Source of the DNA: Chloroflexota bacterium | GTDB lineage: Bacteria; Chloroflexota; Anaerolineae; Anaerolineales; DRMV01 | Direction: 5' to 3' | Assembly: GCA_013153135.1 (NCBI GenBank) | Contig: JAADFA010000017.1 | Coordinates: 1-5,945, forward strand | Length of the DNA stretch: 5,945 nucleotides | In this document: piece by piece, positions 4,798-5,945 of the stretch | Layout: each line of letters begins with the position of its first letter | How positions within the stretch are numbered: the first letter of the stretch is position 1 | Notes under the pieces: generated by a model | The model's database searches: none | What the model was told of the DNA's origin: nothing | Seen by the model: the letters and a program-made list of their open reading frames with translations, nothing else | Translations under genes and position numbers: made by a program

Positions 4798-5945
4798 ATG
4801 CCCTGGCCCACGCTTCAACGGCTACGCAGCAAAGGGCTGTCGTGGCGAGATTATCAGCGCTTGCGCGCGTTGAACCGTCGATTTGCCCAGGCCGCGCCTC
4901 CGGCCCGGGGCGCGGCAGTGTGGTTTTTCAACGCGTCCGCCCGGTTATGGGGCCTTAGTCAAAACGCGGCTTTTCAATGGCTCACAGCCTGGAGCTTGCG
5001 CTTGCGCGGGATACCCGTCCGGCAGTGGGTCTGCCAGGCCGGATTGCCTCGCTGCGTGCTGGCCGCCGCGCAAGACGAGGGCCGCGACGCCCCCCCTTGC
5101 GCGATGTGCCAAGCCCAGAGCGCGCGGTTATATCCCCCAGGTGCCTGGAACGTAGTCCCCATTCACACCTCTCCCGACCCCGCGTTCGCGCGCGCGATAG
5201 CACATCTCCCCCTGGACGCGCTGCTGCGATTTACCTGGGCTGATCTACCCCTCGGCGAGATCATTACCCCCTCGCTGCGATGGGCGCTGCGACGACACAA
5301 CCTGCCCGATACCCCGACCACGCGAGCCCTCGCGCGCGCCTTCCTCACTGGAGCGTGGAACTTAGCTCGCGCGGTGCAGGCTCGGCTAGACCATGAACGT
5401 CCGCGCGCGGCAGTGGTGTTCAACGGCCAGTTTTATCCCGAGGCAACGTTAGCTTATCTCACCCGCCGGGCGGGCATCCCAACCATCACCCATGAGGTGG
5501 GCCTGCGGCCCCTGACCGCGTTCTTCACCCACGGCGAAGCCACCGCGTACCCCATCGAGCTGCCGGATGACTTCGAGCTCTCGCCGCAACAAGAAGCCCG
5601 GCTGAACGCCTACCTGAGCCGACGCTTTCAGGGCGACTTCACGATGGCCGGTATTCGCTTCTGGCCAGATATGCGGGGGCTGGATGAGGCCTTTCTTGCG
5701 AAAGCAGCTCGCTTCCGCGCATTGGTCCCTATCTTCACCAACGTGGTCTTTGATACCAGCCAAAAGCACGCCAATGTGCTCTTCCCGCACATGTTTGCCT
5801 GGCTCGATGGTTTGCGCGCGGTGATCCAGGAGCACCCCGAGGTGCTCTTTGTGCTTCGCGCGCATCCGGATGAGCAACGGCCGGGCAAAGCCGCGCGCGA
5901 AAGCGTACGCGCCTGGGTCCAGCAGCACCAAATCCATACCTGGCC
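4798..5945 (+). CDS. Putative glycosyltransferase / capsule polysaccharide biosynthesis-type protein (3'-truncated by window edge)
   Basis: An uninterrupted frame of 382 codons runs off the right edge. No signal peptide or clear membrane span is seen, so the protein is probably cytoplasmic. The pattern fits a GT-B-like two-domain protein of the capsular polysaccharide biosynthesis type. The N-terminal half includes AAVVFNGQFYPEATLAYLTR (204-223), then AGIPTITHEVG (225-235) and FFTHGEAT (242-249), resembling the acceptor-side region of such proteins. The second half opens with VPIFTNVVFDTSQ (310-322), followed by FAWLDGLRAVIQEHPEV (333-349) and LFVLRAHPDEQRPGK (350-364). The ...HPE-(hydrophobic)-R-HP-E/D-R/Q-P-K pattern is the strongest recognition signal. 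A cysteine group, C79, C86, C101 and C104, lies in the N-terminal half. The gene starts 9 bases after the preceding stop, suggesting the same operon and a role in surface glycan synthesis. The donor and acceptor sugars cannot be inferred, and the family call is from memory of motifs. Confidence 0.8.
   Translation, partial: MPWPTLQRLRSKGLSWRDYQRLRALNRRFAQAAPPARGAAVWFFNASARLWGLSQNAAFQWLTAWSLRLRGIPVRQWVCQAGLPRCVLAAAQDEGRDAPPCAMCQAQSARLYPPGAWNVVPIHTSPDPAFARAIAHLPLDALLRFTWADLPLGEIITPSLRWALRRHNLPDTPTTRALARAFLTGAWNLARAVQARLDHERPRAAVVFNGQFYPEATLAYLTRRAGIPTITHEVGLRPLTAFFTHGEATAYPIELPDDFELSPQQEARLNAYLSRRFQGDFTMAGIRFWPDMRGLDEAFLAKAARFRALVPIFTNVVFDTSQKHANVLFPHMFAWLDGLRAVIQEHPEVLFVLRAHPDEQRPGKAARESVRAWVQQHQIHTW

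Noticed and set aside
5449..5937. 162-codon minus-strand open frame near the right edge
   Set aside because: It opposes the glycosyltransferase-like frame, which carries family motifs and a ribosome site. The minus-strand product is unrecognisable.

Overview
The window holds five genes, all on the + strand, with very little non-coding DNA. It looks like a chromosomal segment of a moderately GC-rich bacterium. My best guess for the host is a Chloroflexota lineage, perhaps Anaerolineae-like. That rests on the topoisomerase I with three C-terminal zinc ribbons, the NarL-type kinase with a multi-spanning membrane front end, a TATGGTAAAAT-type extended -10, and the general protein style. It is an inference from memory, not a database result. 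I see no rRNA, tRNA, CRISPR array, insertion sequence, phage gene or convincing Rho-independent terminator.

Layout. Positions 1-1666 are the 3' two thirds or more of topA (DNA topoisomerase I), whose Toprim-encoding start lies to the left of the window. An 89-base gap (1667-1755) carries a likely extended -10 promoter and a perfect 11-base inverted repeat. One arm of that repeat lies just upstream of the -10, and the other covers the start codon of the next gene. From 1756 a compact cluster runs to the right edge: a 7-TM NarL/DesK-type sensor histidine kinase (1756-3204), its LuxR/NarL-type response regulator (3201-3866, 4-base ATGA overlap), a membrane-anchored extracytoplasmic protein with a Pro/Thr/Ser-rich stalk (3886-4788, 19-base gap), and a glycosyltransferase-like, capsule-polysaccharide-type protein (4798 to beyond 5945, 9-base gap).

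How the genes may work together. Kinase and regulator have every expected catalytic residue and are almost certainly a cognate pair. The kinase has no PAS, GAF or HAMP domain, so its membrane bundle is presumably the sensor. The spacing suggests that the membrane-anchored protein and the glycosyltransferase are read from the same transcript. This suggests, without proving, that the two-component system deals with the cell envelope or surface glycans, with the anchored protein as an output or an accessory sensor. topA is probably an unrelated housekeeping neighbour.

Most worth a second look: the inverted repeat at the kinase start, the unassigned 7-TM sensor module, the anchored domain (which resembles a domain of uncharacterised Firmicutes lipoproteins), and the four-cysteine insert in the glycosyltransferase-like protein.
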